From Hydractinia symbiolongicarpus (Eukaryota; Cnidaria; Hydrozoa; Anthoathecata; Hydractiniidae), in the NCBI RefSeq assembly GCF_029227915.1, contig NC_079878.1:8308001-8372000 (forward strand): 64,000 nucleotides of DNA. The letters run 5' to 3'. Below are positions 23,921 through 36,558 of this stretch, piece by piece; within the stretch, counting starts at the first letter, position 1, and each line of letters opens with the position of its first letter. Under the pieces are notes generated by a model that searched no databases, was not told the DNA's origin, and was given only the letters and a program-made list of their open reading frames with translations. The translations under genes were made by a program, and so were the position numbers.

Positions 23921-25268
23921 GAGTTTCTCAAACCCGTTGTGACTTTTTCAAACTTGTGACTTTCTTAAACTTGTTGTGAGTTTCTCAAACTAGTTGTGAG
24001 TTTCTCAAACTTGTTGTGAGTTTTGAAACTTGTTGTTGAGTTTCTCAAACTTGTTGTGAGTTTTGAAACTTGTTGTGACCTTCTCAAACTTGTTGTGAGT
24101 TTCTTAAACTTGTTGTGAGTTTCTCAAACTTGTTGTGAGTTTCTCAAACTTGTTGTGAATTTTGAAACTTGTTGTGAGTTTCTCAAACTTTTTGTTGAGT
24201 TTCTCAAACTTGTTGTGAGTTTTGAAACTTTTTGTTGAGTTTCTCAAACTTGTTGTGAGTTTTGAAACTTATTGTGACTTTCTCAAACTTGTTGTGAGTT
24301 TTGAAACTCATTGTGACTTTCTCAAACTTGTTGTGACTTTCTCAAACTTGTTGTGAGTTTCTCAAACTTGTTGTGAGTTTCTCAAACTTGTTGTGAGTTT
24401 TGAAACTTATTGTGACTTTTTCAAACTTGTTGTGAGTTTTGAAACTTATTGTGACTTTCTCAAACTTGTTGTGAGTTTTGAAACTTGTTCTGAGTTTTGA
24501 AACTTGTTGTGAGTTTCTCATACTTGTGTTGAGTTTCTTAAACTTGTTGTGAGCTTCTTAAACTTATTGTAACCTTCTCAAACTTGTTGTTGAGTTTCTC
24601 AAACTTGTTGTTGAGTTTCTCAAACTTGTTGTGCATTTCTCAAATTTGTTGTGAGTTTCTTAAACTTGTTGTGAATTTCTCAGACTTGTTGTTACTTTCT
24701 CAAACTTGTTATGAGTTTTGAAACTTGTTGTGACCTTCTAAAAATTGTTGTGAGTTTCTTAAACTTGTCGTGAGTTTTGAAACTTGTTGTTGAGTTTCTC
24801 AAACTTGTAGTGAGTTTTGTAACTTGTTGTGACCTTCTCAAACTTGTTGTGAGTTTCTTAAACTTGTTGTGAGTTTCTCAAACTTGTTGTGAGTTTCTCA
24901 AACTTGTTGTGAATTTTGAAACTTGTTGTGAGTTTCTCAAACTTTTTGTTGAGTTTTGAAACTTGTTGTGACCTTCTCAAAATTGTTGTGAGTTTCTCAA
25001 ACTTGTTGTGAGTTTTGAAACTTGTTGTTGAGTTTCTCAAACTTGTTGTGAGTTTCTCAAACTTTTTGTTGAGTTTTGAAACTTGTTGTGACCTTCTCAA
25101 AATTGTTGTGAGTTTCTCAAACTTGTTGTGAGTTTCTCAAACTTGTTGTTAGTTTCTCAAACTTGTTGTGAGTTTCTCAATCTTTTTGTTGAGTTTCTCA
25201 AACTTGTTGTTAGTTTCTCAATCTTTTTGTTGAGTTTCTCAAACTTGTTGTGACTTTCTTAAACTTTT
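23921..25268 (+). repeat. 1.3-kb minisatellite, units GTTTCTCAAACTTGTTGTGA / GTTTTGAAACTTGTTGTGA
   Basis: About 65 tandem units of 19-21 bp in two main types that alternate irregularly, plus variants (GACTTTCTCAAAC, GACCTTCTCAAA, TTGTTGTTGA). Longer blocks repeat too: a segment starting GTTTTGAAACTTGTTGTGAC and continuing CTTCTCAAAATTG occurs near 24953 and again about 120 bp later near 25073, which suggests higher-order duplication. Open frames across it are products of the repeat. Confidence 0.95.
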
Positions 25269-25950
25269 CCTCAGGGTTTTTTTTTATAAAAGGTCTTGGG
25301 AACGGTGTTGGTAACATTTTATCCTATTTTTTAAATCGTTTTTAGGTGCTTTGGTGCACTTAAAAATAATTTAGCAACGTACTCAGCATCAAAATTAAAG
25401 GTGCCACAGGGGGAGAAGTGGGATGTGTTAGCTAATCTTAAAAGTTGTTTATGTTTGTGGTTCTGTTAATTTTTGAAAATATGTATGGTAGCACAGAGCA
25501 TTAGTTTGCGCTTTCTAGTAATTTGAATTAAAAAATATGATTTTATTTTCTAGTAAATTGAATTCAAAAATATGATTTTACTTCTTACAATAACAGTCGT
25601 AATTTTAAGCATTCCATGTCAAGGCCTGCGGTACTGAGGCAGCCACGCCAGGGATCACCATTATACTCTGAATGATTTAAAAATGAATAATTTAAACCAC
25701 TTATGTTAATACTCCAGTTCTGTGTGATTCTGACAGATACAGTGGATTTTTTTGTTTACTTTTGCTTACTTTTTGATTGGCAAATGAACTATGTAATGAG
25801 GTAATCCAATTTCTTTAGATGCGACTTTTTTTCGCGCGTCGTGACTTATGCACTAAGTTTAGTATTCAAAATGCACTGGTGAATTAACTTTTATAACTTG
25901 CTTCCTCTATTTTTTAATACACCTTTACGATAATTCGGGAAAACTAACAC

Positions 25951-26234
25951 TCCATCGCAGCTTATTTAGCGATCGAAGGACGTAAACATCACACTTTTAT
26001 GAGAGTTTATTAATGAGAAAGCACGTTTTTTCGTGATAACTTTTCTTGCCGCGTTTTGTTTTTAATGAAAAGTACACATAAGTTGTATGTTATTGTTATT
26101 AACGTTTCCTGTGAATTCGAAAGAAATTGATACGACGGAAGTTAAAAAACTGGAGAAAACACGCTTTCGTCTCTAGCAAACTCTCATAAAAACACGACTT
26201 TTACCTCCTCTTTCCGACATTGTAAAACGATGGA
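25951..26234. mobile_element. MITE-like element with ~58-bp imperfect TIRs
   Basis: The ends TCCATCG (25951-25957) and CGATGGA (26228-26234) are inverted, and 40-50 bp inward on each side ATGAGAGTTT (ending 26008) and AAACTCTCAT (starting 26178) are inverted with the same spacing. The repeated layout at equal distance from both ends supports a TIR element rather than chance. No gene is inside. Confidence 0.6.
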
Positions 26235-28279
26235 GAGCCGTAGGAACGCATGTACAATTGAATTATTGTAAAGATGTATTACCATTCTTAATCAACAAAG
26301 GAATTTTTAAAGACTTTTTTAGAATTGATTTCGTAAATTTTGTTTTGATCTGAACCATTATTTTTTTTCGTATTTTTTTTTTAAAACAAACCTTAAAAAC
26401 TGTATTCTGTATTTTACAAATTTTTATTAAATTTTTATTTGGCTAGAACAAGTCATGTGATACCATGAGGCACTTGTATTAACTGGAATTTTTTTGCATG
26501 TCAACTTAAAGTTACCGTGACGAGTTTTAAAACCACACGGAGCGTGAATGCTTTGTTGTAAATTTTTCGCGTAATTTAACATTTTGCAATTGTTGTTTTC
26601 TATGTCGTTTAAGAAGTTTTATCGCCAGCCTTTTTCACAAAATTAACTTGTACATCATAATAGTTACACTAAATTTTAACGTTTCTAAAAGTGATTTTTG
26701 CCACGGGTTGGAACAACCAGTTTGTCAAGCCTGTCATCAATTTTGTTATCAAAATTATGAAAAGAAAAACATTTCTTGCTTATTCACCATATTTTACTTG
26801 TCGCTCTAAACAAACACTCTAAGAAAAAAAGAAAAACAGTTTTTGACATTCTAGAAGGTGGACTTCTAAAATTTCCTTTGGTGCGTTAGACCTAAATCTT
26901 TTGACTGTGAACGTTATGTTGTATATGATAACAATACCCTTTGGATGCATAGCCAGCCTGAAATATATCCAAACTCTTCACAAAATGTCACTTCGATACA
27001 TGAAACAACATAAATAAAAATAAAAATAATTTTTGTTTAAACACTTGTTTTTGTGACGATTTCTAAAAATCGAAATGTTAGTGGATTGTGCTTAAATCAG
27101 AAACCTCTTCTGCAATTTAATATATGAAAATAGGGTGTCTATACTGCAATAATATTCTCCTTAACGCAGTAAGGAAACATAGGGCAGAGAGAGAGTATCG
27201 TCAGTGTTTGCTGAAAAAACATGGATATTGTACACGCTGCAACGAAGGGGATTTACAAAATATGTTTTCTTGATGGTTCTTCAACATTTAAAAAATATAA
27301 TTTTAATTTGCTGGTAGAGTTAAAGTTTTGATTTATGGTCTCGCTGAATAAATAGCTGTCCATCTCTAAATACTTGGCAATCCTACAATGTAATTACCGA
27401 ACGCACTAACATCTATTGTCTATTAAGAACAATATTTACATGTCTCGTGCTTCGAACGAAAGAATGCTTATCAAATTTGTTTTTCGTCAAGATAAAAGAG
27501 GGAAAATCACTGATAAAATGTTCGGCTTTCAACTATTTGTAAGCATAAATATTTCTTTCGCCTTAGCTATATCAGTTTAAACAATAGCAATATTAGAAAA
27601 TTTGTACAGCCTCTCGATTTTACTAATAAACAAGTTGCCATGTTACACAATAGTGACGTAATGTTAGAGCATTATACCACCCGTGAAAAATGCAGCTGGA
27701 TTTTTTTAACTACAAAACAACAATGCTTGTTTTTTCCTGCACACGGTTTATCCAAGAATAATCACTTTCCTATAAAGTGACAAGTTCTCGGAAAACCACA
27801 ACTATTTTATTTTATCTGCAAATTACAAAGATAACTAGGACACTACAAATATTTATTCTCAAAACATTTCTTGATCACATATTTTTCCCAAATAAAATCA
27901 ACATCTGATTAGTAGCCAGATGAATATTATTAGACAGGGTCGTGGATTTTGGTTACCACCAGGGGTCGCTTTAACAGCAGATTCGCAAGTTTAGTTATTT
28001 TAACTAATTTATAAGTAGTTTATTATTAACTTATTGAGGCTGCGCTTTTTAAGGACTCTGAAAGGCTAAGAGAAGGGAACAAATCTACGACTTTGGAACT
28101 GTTAACAAGAAAATACAAAAACCCGAAATGTTTTGTCTGCTTTTTCCTGGCCACCTGTTAAGCAATGAGCCTTTACTTCAATAGACATGATGTCATCACA
28201 AAATTTGTTTGACTATTGTAAAGCAAATTAAAGATGGTGAAAGTCTTCAATTTTCAACCTCTAAGACGGTATGGTTCAC

Positions 28280-28296
28280 GAACCGAATAGGGTTAA
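28280..28296. mobile_element. solo end of a piggyBac-like MITE
   Basis: ACCGAATAGGG followed by TTAA (28293-28296) matches the right terminus of the complete element at 40983-41677. I could not find a matching left end nearby, so it may be a truncated copy. Confidence 0.4.
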
Positions 28297-30916
28297 AACA
28301 GGGATTTGGATTAATGACTGGAGGTTTTTATAAACATGATTGGACTTACTAGTTGTTTGCAATAAACCGATAGTTTTTAATGAGCAAGAGTGAGTTTGGA
28401 CGTAGTTATTTATAAACAGAGTTGGACCTACAAATAAGTAATAGTAACTTAGGATGGAAGAAGACAACTTCTATCAGAACTTATCCAAAGATAGCCAAAA
28501 ACTAAATTACAAAAAGATTTGTTTTTTTTGCGCTAATCTCTTTCTGTTATTGTTTGGTGAAATGTTGTTTGCCCTACCTCTGACGCCACTTATTACTGCT
28601 ATTTACAGTGCAACAATAATAGTGCGGCAATATAAAAAAGTAGACATTCGTTCAGCTTTAAGGTTGGCATGCTAAGGACAGTTATTTTTAATTTTGGAAT
28701 GCAAGGTATTTTCCTAAAACGTCATCGTACGAAGTGCAAGTGGAAAAAACACTATAATGGTTGCAAAAACAATAATAAAGAACGAAAGAAAGGAGCGAGG
28801 AAAGGTGAAAACCATCACTTCGGCATGTTTTTTAAAAAGAAACAAGTGACTGTCATTTGAAATTTATGTACCAGGCAGACTTCGTAGTATAAAGAAATTG
28901 TTTTTATACTTTATTTTTATTTTTCCAAATGCTTAGTAAATTCATCAGCAGCACCACTTATAAATATATTATATTTTTATAAGTAACAATTGAGACCTCT
29001 TGATCTTCAGAATTTCAAACAAACAATAATGTTGTGTTGCCACCATCATGCATGTAAGGGGCCGTTCACAATTGTGAGTTTCATGTCAAGGGCCAAATGA
29101 TTTACCTAAAATGAGGTTTCAAACCAGAATGAAATTTCATTTCAGCCATTTTGACCGACAGAACGACGTTCACTCCGCCCAAACTTATATAAACATATTT
29201 GACAAGAAACTTGGTGTAAACGCCTAGTACGGCTAATATAATGCAATTAAAAAAGTCGGAAAGGTAAAAAAAGACTTTTGAATGACCAAAATTAGAACCA
29301 CGCAGAAAACTAAGCTCTGGATGCAAGAAAAAGTTGTACATTTCCCTTATAAATACAATATAAGTATTATTTTCAGATAAAAAAAAGATACATATTCACA
29401 CTAGTTGTGTTTTTCAGCATAACGAAAGTTTTTATATGAATAAAGTATCTCTTTAAAACCATTAGGAATAAGATTTGGAAGCGACGTATTACAAAAACTG
29501 TGGCGTCCATTAAACCATTTTTGTGGTTTTTTAATGTGGCCAAAACACTTTAGTGTCGGAAAATGTTTTTATAAGCTTATGTGTCGAAATTTAATTGCGA
29601 ACATCTGGGAAAAAATATTTTTCCATTTATTAAGAAGATTTCAGTCGCGAATAAACAAGATTTCGGTGGTCGGGGAATTTATTTAACCATGCGAGCAGGA
29701 CTTTTTACGGGTAGGCGAAATAAATTCGAGTCGAGTAAGCGTAATTTTAATTTTCTAAACATCTGATTTTAATCAAGTGGCCATTTATCACAGGCGGCAA
29801 AATTTTCTATGAATCTGTGATCAAAGTTACAGTTGAAATCATGCTTAAACGTTTGCACACATGCGGGGATAATAATTTTTATATTGAGAAAAAAGATTAA
29901 AACAAGCGAAAATGGAAATTTTGAATTTTTTTTTTTTCTCATCTGTCAACACCTCTGTCATTTTTATTGCACACTAATCATATGTTACATGATACGTCCA
30001 AGACTGTATTATTACAAAAAAATTAAATGGATTAGACAAAATATAGTTGGCAGATGCCCTTACAAAATTAGTCAGAGAAAAGTTGTTAAATGTCTCAATT
30101 TTCTATTCCTTGATAAAATTATTGGTCCTTGTAAAAGTTTCGTTTGCCAGCTGCTATGAGAAAATGGTAGTGAATATTTCTTTTAAAGTTTTGACAAATA
30201 TGCGTACAGATATAAAATATAAGTCATCCGCATGTTTACTATGTATATTCACTATCTTTACTCTCACAGAGATTGACTTTACTATAGGCGTTTATGAAGG
30301 TGGGCGTTTATTATAACGGGCGTTTACTTGAGGGAGCAGTTTCATATGCAGTTTGTAAGAAATCCTGTAAAATAAAATTAATCACTCTGATATTAGCAAG
30401 TATAAAATGAGGGGTGGAAACAAGTTTGAGCAACTCTGTACTTTAGAAAGAAAAATTATTTACGAATTATTCGTTTATTCTTTTTTTTTATTTAAAGGCG
30501 AATATATATAGCTAGTTTAAATAAAACCAAATATAATTCGACTAATATAATTACTACTTTAAAATAAAATCAATCTACAAAAAACATGACGTCATTCTCT
30601 CTCCTTGTTTATTTTTCCAACCCCAAAAAAAATTCACACTATAGAATTTTTCAAAAATTGTGTGTTAGAGCTGGATTACTTTTTCTTGGGTATATCCCTT
30701 TTTACGAAGCCATGAAGTGCAGTTGAAGTTAAGAAAGTTCCAAAACGAAAGTGCTTGTCAGCTGTCCCCCTGGTTGCAATGTCACATAACATAATCATAA
30801 AATGTTGTTAAAATTTAAATATTCATTAAACTATATATCCATTGTTCATTAGTTTCTAAAACATGGCCGCAAATAAACAGAATAACGATAAAAAAAACTA
30901 AACTGTTTATCTAATT

Positions 30917-30975
30917 AAATATTTGTAAGTTACCTTACAAGCCACTGGAATATCCAGCCTGAAGTTTCGGTTGTT
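30917..30975 (+). repeat. diverged copy of the array genes' upstream block
   Basis: AATATTTGTAAGTTACCTTA with the following CAAGCCACTGGAATATCCAG corresponds to the block found about 420 bp upstream of each array gene (34290, 41808, 48122). No exon relic follows it in the next 3 kb. Confidence 0.5.
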
Positions 30976-31525
30976 TTTTTGCCACTTTGACAATAATTTT
31001 AACAATAAACAATTTTTTTGTTTGTTTGTTGTTGTTGTTGTTGTAAGAAACCTAATTATCAGAAACAGCCCATTCGCCTATCACAAAAATTGAAAAACTC
31101 TTACTAGTTGTAAAAAATTATTTCACACATGCCTTTCATTAATCAATCGCGTTCAAATAGAATTCAGGTATTATCACATGGTATAAGCAAGAAATTAGAG
31201 CTATATCGAGTAGGTTATCTTGACCAATCAGAAGACTCCTTTAAAATTGGCTATTTCAGCGGAACACACATCATTTTAGATAATAAATAAAATGCTAAAA
31301 AGACATAATACTATCTTTTCTTATGAAAGTCTTTGTTGCTGTGTATTTTTTTATTGAATATCCGTATTATAGTCTCCATCTAAATGGAGAAATTTGTTAA
31401 AAAACGTTTGTAGTAAATTGACCTTCGCGTTCAAGATTCTTTTAGTATTTGCCGTCTGATTAATTTCTTAAAAAGAACCTGTATTGTTTTACAGCTAAAC
31501 AAACGGACGACGCATATTTATATGT

Positions 31526-31660
31526 GATAGCTAGTCGGTAGCCTGTGAATACATCCACGGGTTCGTCGTTGTTTATTTACCGCATTTTCTGTGTTTCGCT
31601 ACTGCTGTTACCATTTTGCGTGACAGACAGACGTTTACGAGTATTATAATATAGATAATA
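31526..31660 (+). repeat. dispersed short repeat, copy 2 (CCCGTGGA hairpin family)
   Basis: AGCTAGTCGGTAGCCTGTGA, an imperfect GTGAAT..ATCCACGGG stem, TTCGTCG, then TTTACCGCATTT and the family tail ACAGACAGACG with a final TATTATAATATAGAT. It is the most complete copy in the window. Confidence 0.65.
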
Positions 31661-34577
31661 AAAACTCTTTCTTACAAACCAAAAAAAAGGGAAAAAACAT
31701 AAGTTATCAAACATTTTGTTTACCAAATTATTTTTATCGAATGGAGTTAAACGAATGGAGTTAAACTTGCACCGCATAATCTTTAAAAATGTTCAGTATA
31801 AGATATTTGCCTTATACGTAAGGTAAAAAGCGTCCTTAACCAAATATATTTTGATATAATGACGTCAATATAAGTATTTTGCATTCCCACACCGTCTCTC
31901 AAGAAATCACATGCCTTCATTTTTCCAAAAAAAACATATTTGTTCTTACGGTTGCAGTTATTTTGTCTTCTATAAATCTTTTCCTTTTTTAACATGCTAA
32001 AACACAGAAAATATAAAAATACCGATAACTTAGTGTTATCTTAGACATTTAGCTACAAACAAAATACTCCTTTGTTCACGAAGATTGATTGGAAATTTTA
32101 TGTGTGACTCTTTTGATATTTCCTTAAGGCAAAAAAAAGCAAACAAACAAACAATCAATAAAACCAACAAAAACTAAAGTAAACAAAAAAGTACAGTGCA
32201 CAAAATTCCCCAAACAGTTACGAATCTAGGTCAAGCTACATTGTTGGACAAAATTGTTGAGAAAAACTTAGCAAACACTTAAGCCACGTCTCCGCATAAA
32301 AGGAACCGAATTGCAGATCAACTCACGACACACCGGACAGCGCTCCAACTCGCCGTCAACATTTAACTAGGGAGGGCGAGGCCGAGGAAAATAGATACTC
32401 TCTGAAGATAGTTGTTGCGAATGTTACAGACGAAAACAGAATTGGTTTTGATTTAAATTCACTAAACAGAGCTGCACCTTTTACGCAACTATGATAAAAC
32501 AGAAATAGTTTTGGAATTGATAAATACATGATTATGACTCAACACATTTTTCACGTGTTTATTTTTTGTTATCTTGTTATTATTATTTGTTTACAAAAAA
32601 TTGAGATGTTTTTGATCAGTTTAATAATTAATCTTCCTCGCTCGAAAACACTTTATTTCTTCTTCTGTAGCGATACACAACAACCCAATGCTGATTAATT
32701 GACAAAAATTTTTCCCCTCAAACGGTAAATATTTAAAAAATTATATATATGGTTATTGCAGAAATAAAGTTTATTCAAAAATATTTCCATGAAAAATAAA
32801 TGTGAAAAAAAAATGACAAACTCATTAAAGCACTACATTTGAAAATTGTTCCTTATCTCTTACTGCTTAGACCTAATCAATTTAACTTGGTCAATTTGAC
32901 CCCCCATTTTACGGTCTGACAGGTCAAATTCTATTGCCCAGATTAGATTTGGTAGCCACACAAATTCATTGATCTTGTTTTCAGTCATGTTAATATAAAT
33001 TAAATTGGATGCATGTATATTTTTGTGGTAGATATTATGCGTATATTTATTTACAGTAAACGAAATATTTTTTGTTGAGAAAACCGTTGAATAGTAAAAG
33101 GTTTCTATTATACCACTTTAAGCTAAACTCTTACATCTTTGAAATATAAAAAAATAGGAACTCGTAGCCAAAAATTGATATCAATATTTATGTCTTCTTT
33201 TTCATAACTATTTTTTAATTATAATCTTTAAATTATTGTTATAAGAATCAGAATTCCTGGGTATTGATAAAGAAAGAAATTTACATGTTGTTAAACACAT
33301 ACTCAGTAAAGATTGAAGTTTCTAAAAAAATGTAGATATAAAACTAGTTTTAAAACGTCCTAACTATATTCTACGTAAGAACAGTTTAAAAACACTCAAG
33401 GATTGCTTTAATATTGCATAAAACGTGCTTGCCTCTGAAAAATTAAGTCATGTTCCCATGTAAACGAATTTGGTCAGCTCGATGGACTCCACTGTAGAAG
33501 TAAGATGGTTTCCTACTTTTTGTCATTTGATTCAGTTGATTCAACCATTTTTGTAAAAAGATGAAAGAAGGGATACTATAAAATAACAAACACTTTTTTC
33601 TCCGTTCTCTTCACTAAAAATAATTTAAGTTTAAATCTCGATATCTCTAAAGTAATTTTTGCCTAATACACCTCTAAGTTTTAGGCTAAAAAACATTTAT
33701 GAATATTTAGAGGAAACTAAAATCTTAATGTTTTGAGTATATTGAGCTTTCAAGCGTTGTTGTTTTTGTTCTTTAAAATAAATTGTTGAGATTTATAAAA
33801 GCAGAACAACGAAGAAGAAAAGCAACTTTATCATACAAATTCGGAAGTAAACCTTAAAAAGCAAAACCAAACACCCTTTCAAGTGAAGTAGATTTGAATA
33901 GTGTGCTTTTTATGCAATAAGCTTTAATAAAGCTTTACCTTTTAGGTTCAAGAGTCTGGAACTCGATAAAGGTGTTTGATAATTTTTTACGTCTTCCCAG
34001 TTTGTTATTTTATGACAAAAACAGCACTATTTGATAGGAAATGTATCTGGCTTTCAGAAAATATGTACCTTTATATACTTTTATATCGCAGTTTAAGATA
34101 TACATACAGTATTCTTAATATGGCTAATAGGTGCTTCGAACATCCTTAAATAAATATGTCGAAGAAAATTGCAAAGTAATAATTGCATACTAAATAAACA
34201 AACCAAAAAATAATTTTCATATAAATATGACTAACATATTAGAGAACAAACCCTGAACTTTCATTTTCAACATTCTTTTCTAAAACAAATATTTGTAAGT
34301 CACCCTGCAACCCGTTGGGATGTCCAATCTACGGTTTCGATTATTAAGTTTTTACATACACTGGAACTTTTAGTTTTATAATAGGAATAACATCTGTCTT
34401 GAACGTTTTGTAATAAATAAATTATCATAAATTGTGTACAAATAACCTTTTGTTTACAAAAACCAATCGTATTTCGCAGCGTACAAAAATTCCTAGAAGG
34501 TTAGTAACCCGAGACTGATTGAAGAATCCTCGCTCAACAAAGCTGCTTTTCTCTTGACTGACGAAAAAGCTATTTTA

Positions 34578-34644
34578 TGACGTAAAATGAGGATATTTTG
34601 CCAGGTACTGGGACATTCCACACTGCCGTGGTCTACCTATAAAT
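34578..34644 (+). promoter_or_regulatory. array gene 1 promoter: CRE-like, NF-kappaB-like and TATA
   Basis: TGACGTAA at 34578-34585, GGGACATTCC at 34610-34619 (fits GGGRNNYYCC) and TATAAAT at 34638-34644, about 75 bp before the ATG. The same three sites in the same order precede the other two array genes. A further TTCCTAGAA (TTCN3GAA, STAT/GAS-like) lies at 34490-34498. Confidence 0.6.
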
Positions 34645-34712
34645 ACTGCCTGAAAAAATATAAAAGGTAGTCTGAAGTTAAAGCAAACTAGGGAGACATT
34701 GGACAACAAAAC

Positions 34713-36403
34713 ATGGCTACTTTTACACTGCAAAACCTGAGTAAGTAATGTAAACAGAGATAAGAGCTCTCATAAGACGAGAGACAGCTTTGGCTAATAT
34801 GCAGAACACTTGCAAGCAATGTCGACATTTTCTTAATGAAAAATGACATTTTCAAAAACAAACTTTTCAATCAGAATGAGTTTTATCCATTAGAACTTTA
34901 ACTTTCGCTTATTATTCTTCACTTAAACAGCTTTCTGCTGGATTTTTACAGATCTATGCTCAGTATGTTTCTTCACTTATGTTACATAGAAAAAATCTAC
35001 TTTGTTTCAGGCATTGCATTAAATGTGATATTTGTCACGCTACTTGTCATAGTGGTGATTCACTATGAAACAAGAGGCGATAGCAGAAAACTAAAGTTTC
35101 CTCAAAGATATCAGTTTCTTTACTCTGGTTCTAAAAAAATTAACAATGGGAGATCAAAATCTATTTCGACGAAGAGAGGCATTATGCCTATGTCAACTTC
35201 AACGACAACCATCTCCCAAAATTCATCAAATTCTACGTTATCAGGATTCGATATAACTAAGAAAAGTACAAAAAACATGGCGTCGTTTATAACAGCATCA
35301 TCAGGATGTTCAAACTGTGTCACGGCTGAGGAAGATTTTTTCCAATTTTCAACATTCTTACAAGGAACAAACCTGAAAGGAAATCAACTAAAGAATAATA
35401 TCGAGGTTTTGCGATGTTATTTTGTAAGTATCTGGACTTATATTTCTCTTTCATAAATTTATTATAATATCTATGATCGGGAGTATGCTCGCTTTTATGC
35501 ATCTGTTTCGTAATAATTGTTGAAGTTTCTTACAAATTGCCTTAAATGATTTCAAATTTGCTTTTTTAGGCTGACCTTTTACCTGATAATAAGTTGGACG
35601 ATAAAAGCACAGCTGCTTGTAGTAACCACGATGGAACAACTTTTACGTTTTTGAATCAAGTCATATTCAAGAGTATGAAAAATTATAACAATAACGTAAG
35701 TTGTTTGAACGTTAGAAGGAATAATTTTCTTTTATCTAATAAGTTTATTTTCTATTTTATTTTAATTTGGTTTGTAGGACACGGTTTCGTTATCCCAAAT
35801 GTCACAACTTCTGCAGCAATTCATTCCAAGTTTAATTCTCATGGAAGCATACGAAAAAGATGTATTGAAGAAGAAAGCAAGAGTTGCATTTCCAGAACGA
35901 ATATCTAAAATAAAAAAAGGAGTGATTAAATTTGCAACAGATATGCGTGTTATAAGAAAGGTTAGTGCAGAAACAGTTACCATTTTTATGTGACGGCTTA
36001 ACTTTATTCTACTTTTAAAATTCATTATTTTTCGTCAAAAGTAACTAACTAACTGCCAAATGCTTTGTTTAGAAAAGTTGTTGAAATAATTCTATATTTT
36101 AAATTCCTTCAAATCTCTCAAAAGATATGTTATTATTAATCTAAAATTCTACTAATTATCTTGCTGTTTAAATATAAATTGGATTTTTTTATGATTTGCC
36201 TCCTTTAGAATCTGCTGCAATGTCAATGTATCTACAACCCACTTTACGAGAAACCACTTGGCCGCACTGTTTTGGAATTTAATAATCCAATCTTTAACAC
36301 CACGAGCATAGTAGAAAGAGAATTAACAGTCATGAAGCAGTTGGAGATGACTTTTCAGTTAATAAAAGAGGTCCTTGGACATCGCCGACGTTGTTTGCGC
36401 TGA
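34713..36403 (+). CDS. array gene 1: helical cytokine-like membrane/secreted protein (314 aa)
   Basis: Five exons: 34713-34740, 35011-35423, 35570-35695, 35778-35960, 36209-36403 (945 nt, TGA at 36401). Intron phases are 1,0,0,0. Exon 1 encodes MATFTLQNL. Exon 2 has a hydrophobic segment (about residues 11-28), a Ser/Thr/Asn-rich stalk with N-glycosylation sequons and a CSNC motif, then the start of a predicted helix (AEEDFFQFSTFLQ) ending RCYF. Exon 3 is mainly a loop with AACSN. Exon 4 is helical and basic without Cys. Exon 5 has CQC, a loop, then a helix ending GHRRRCLR. No known domain is recognised. Four long helices, Cys pairs and the exon layout resemble long-chain helical cytokines (inference). 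Compared with copies 2 and 3 it has two extra residues in exon 2 and two fewer in exon 5. AATAAA lies at 36553. Confidence 0.88.
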
Positions 36404-36552
36404 AGGAGTCCCCTAAATATAAATAGCTATATGCATATTTGCACAGGATAAAAAATTTATTAAAAATTTTAAATGAAGTTACTTATAACAATGTAATGCG
36501 CTAGTTTTCTAAACAAGATCATACCTCCACATTCTCCGTGGGTTACCTGGTT

Positions 36553-36558
36553 AATAAA
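36553..36558 (+). terminator. polyadenylation signal AATAAA of array gene 1
   Basis: A canonical hexamer 150 nt after the TGA. Confidence 0.5.

Larger units (their letters stand above)
19282..34260. other. 15-kb gene-poor intergenic region
   Basis: Between the end of RAB3GAP1 and the first array gene I find no coding exon that I can support. ORFs are short, unconserved and often start with non-ATG codons. The region holds MITE-like elements (20195-20650, 21378-21443, 25951-26234), a perfect hairpin (23229-23268), degenerate tandem repeats (23570-23880), a large minisatellite (23921-25268), a repeat copy (31526-31660) and several homopolymer or trinucleotide tracts (e.g. 21758-21777, 31018-31043). 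Segments near 29580-29760 and 30280-30340 resemble generic decayed repeats. Confidence 0.6.

Noticed and set aside
24858-25100. 80-codon open frame on the minus strand with KFEKLTTS repeats
   Set aside because: It is the translation of the minisatellite 23921-25268; no start context, splice sites or unique sequence.
23921-25268. CRISPR-like regular repeats
   Set aside because: Units are contiguous without unique spacers and the genome is clearly eukaryotic; this is a minisatellite.
28454-28860. Two adjacent ORFs, one with a hydrophobic stretch, in the intergenic region
   Set aside because: Short, different frames, no recognisable motif and no clear splice or promoter signals; not enough to call a gene.
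29581-30316. Overlapping plus-strand ORFs of 61-108 codons
   Set aside because: Composition and phrases look like decayed interspersed repeat DNA; no protein family recognised.
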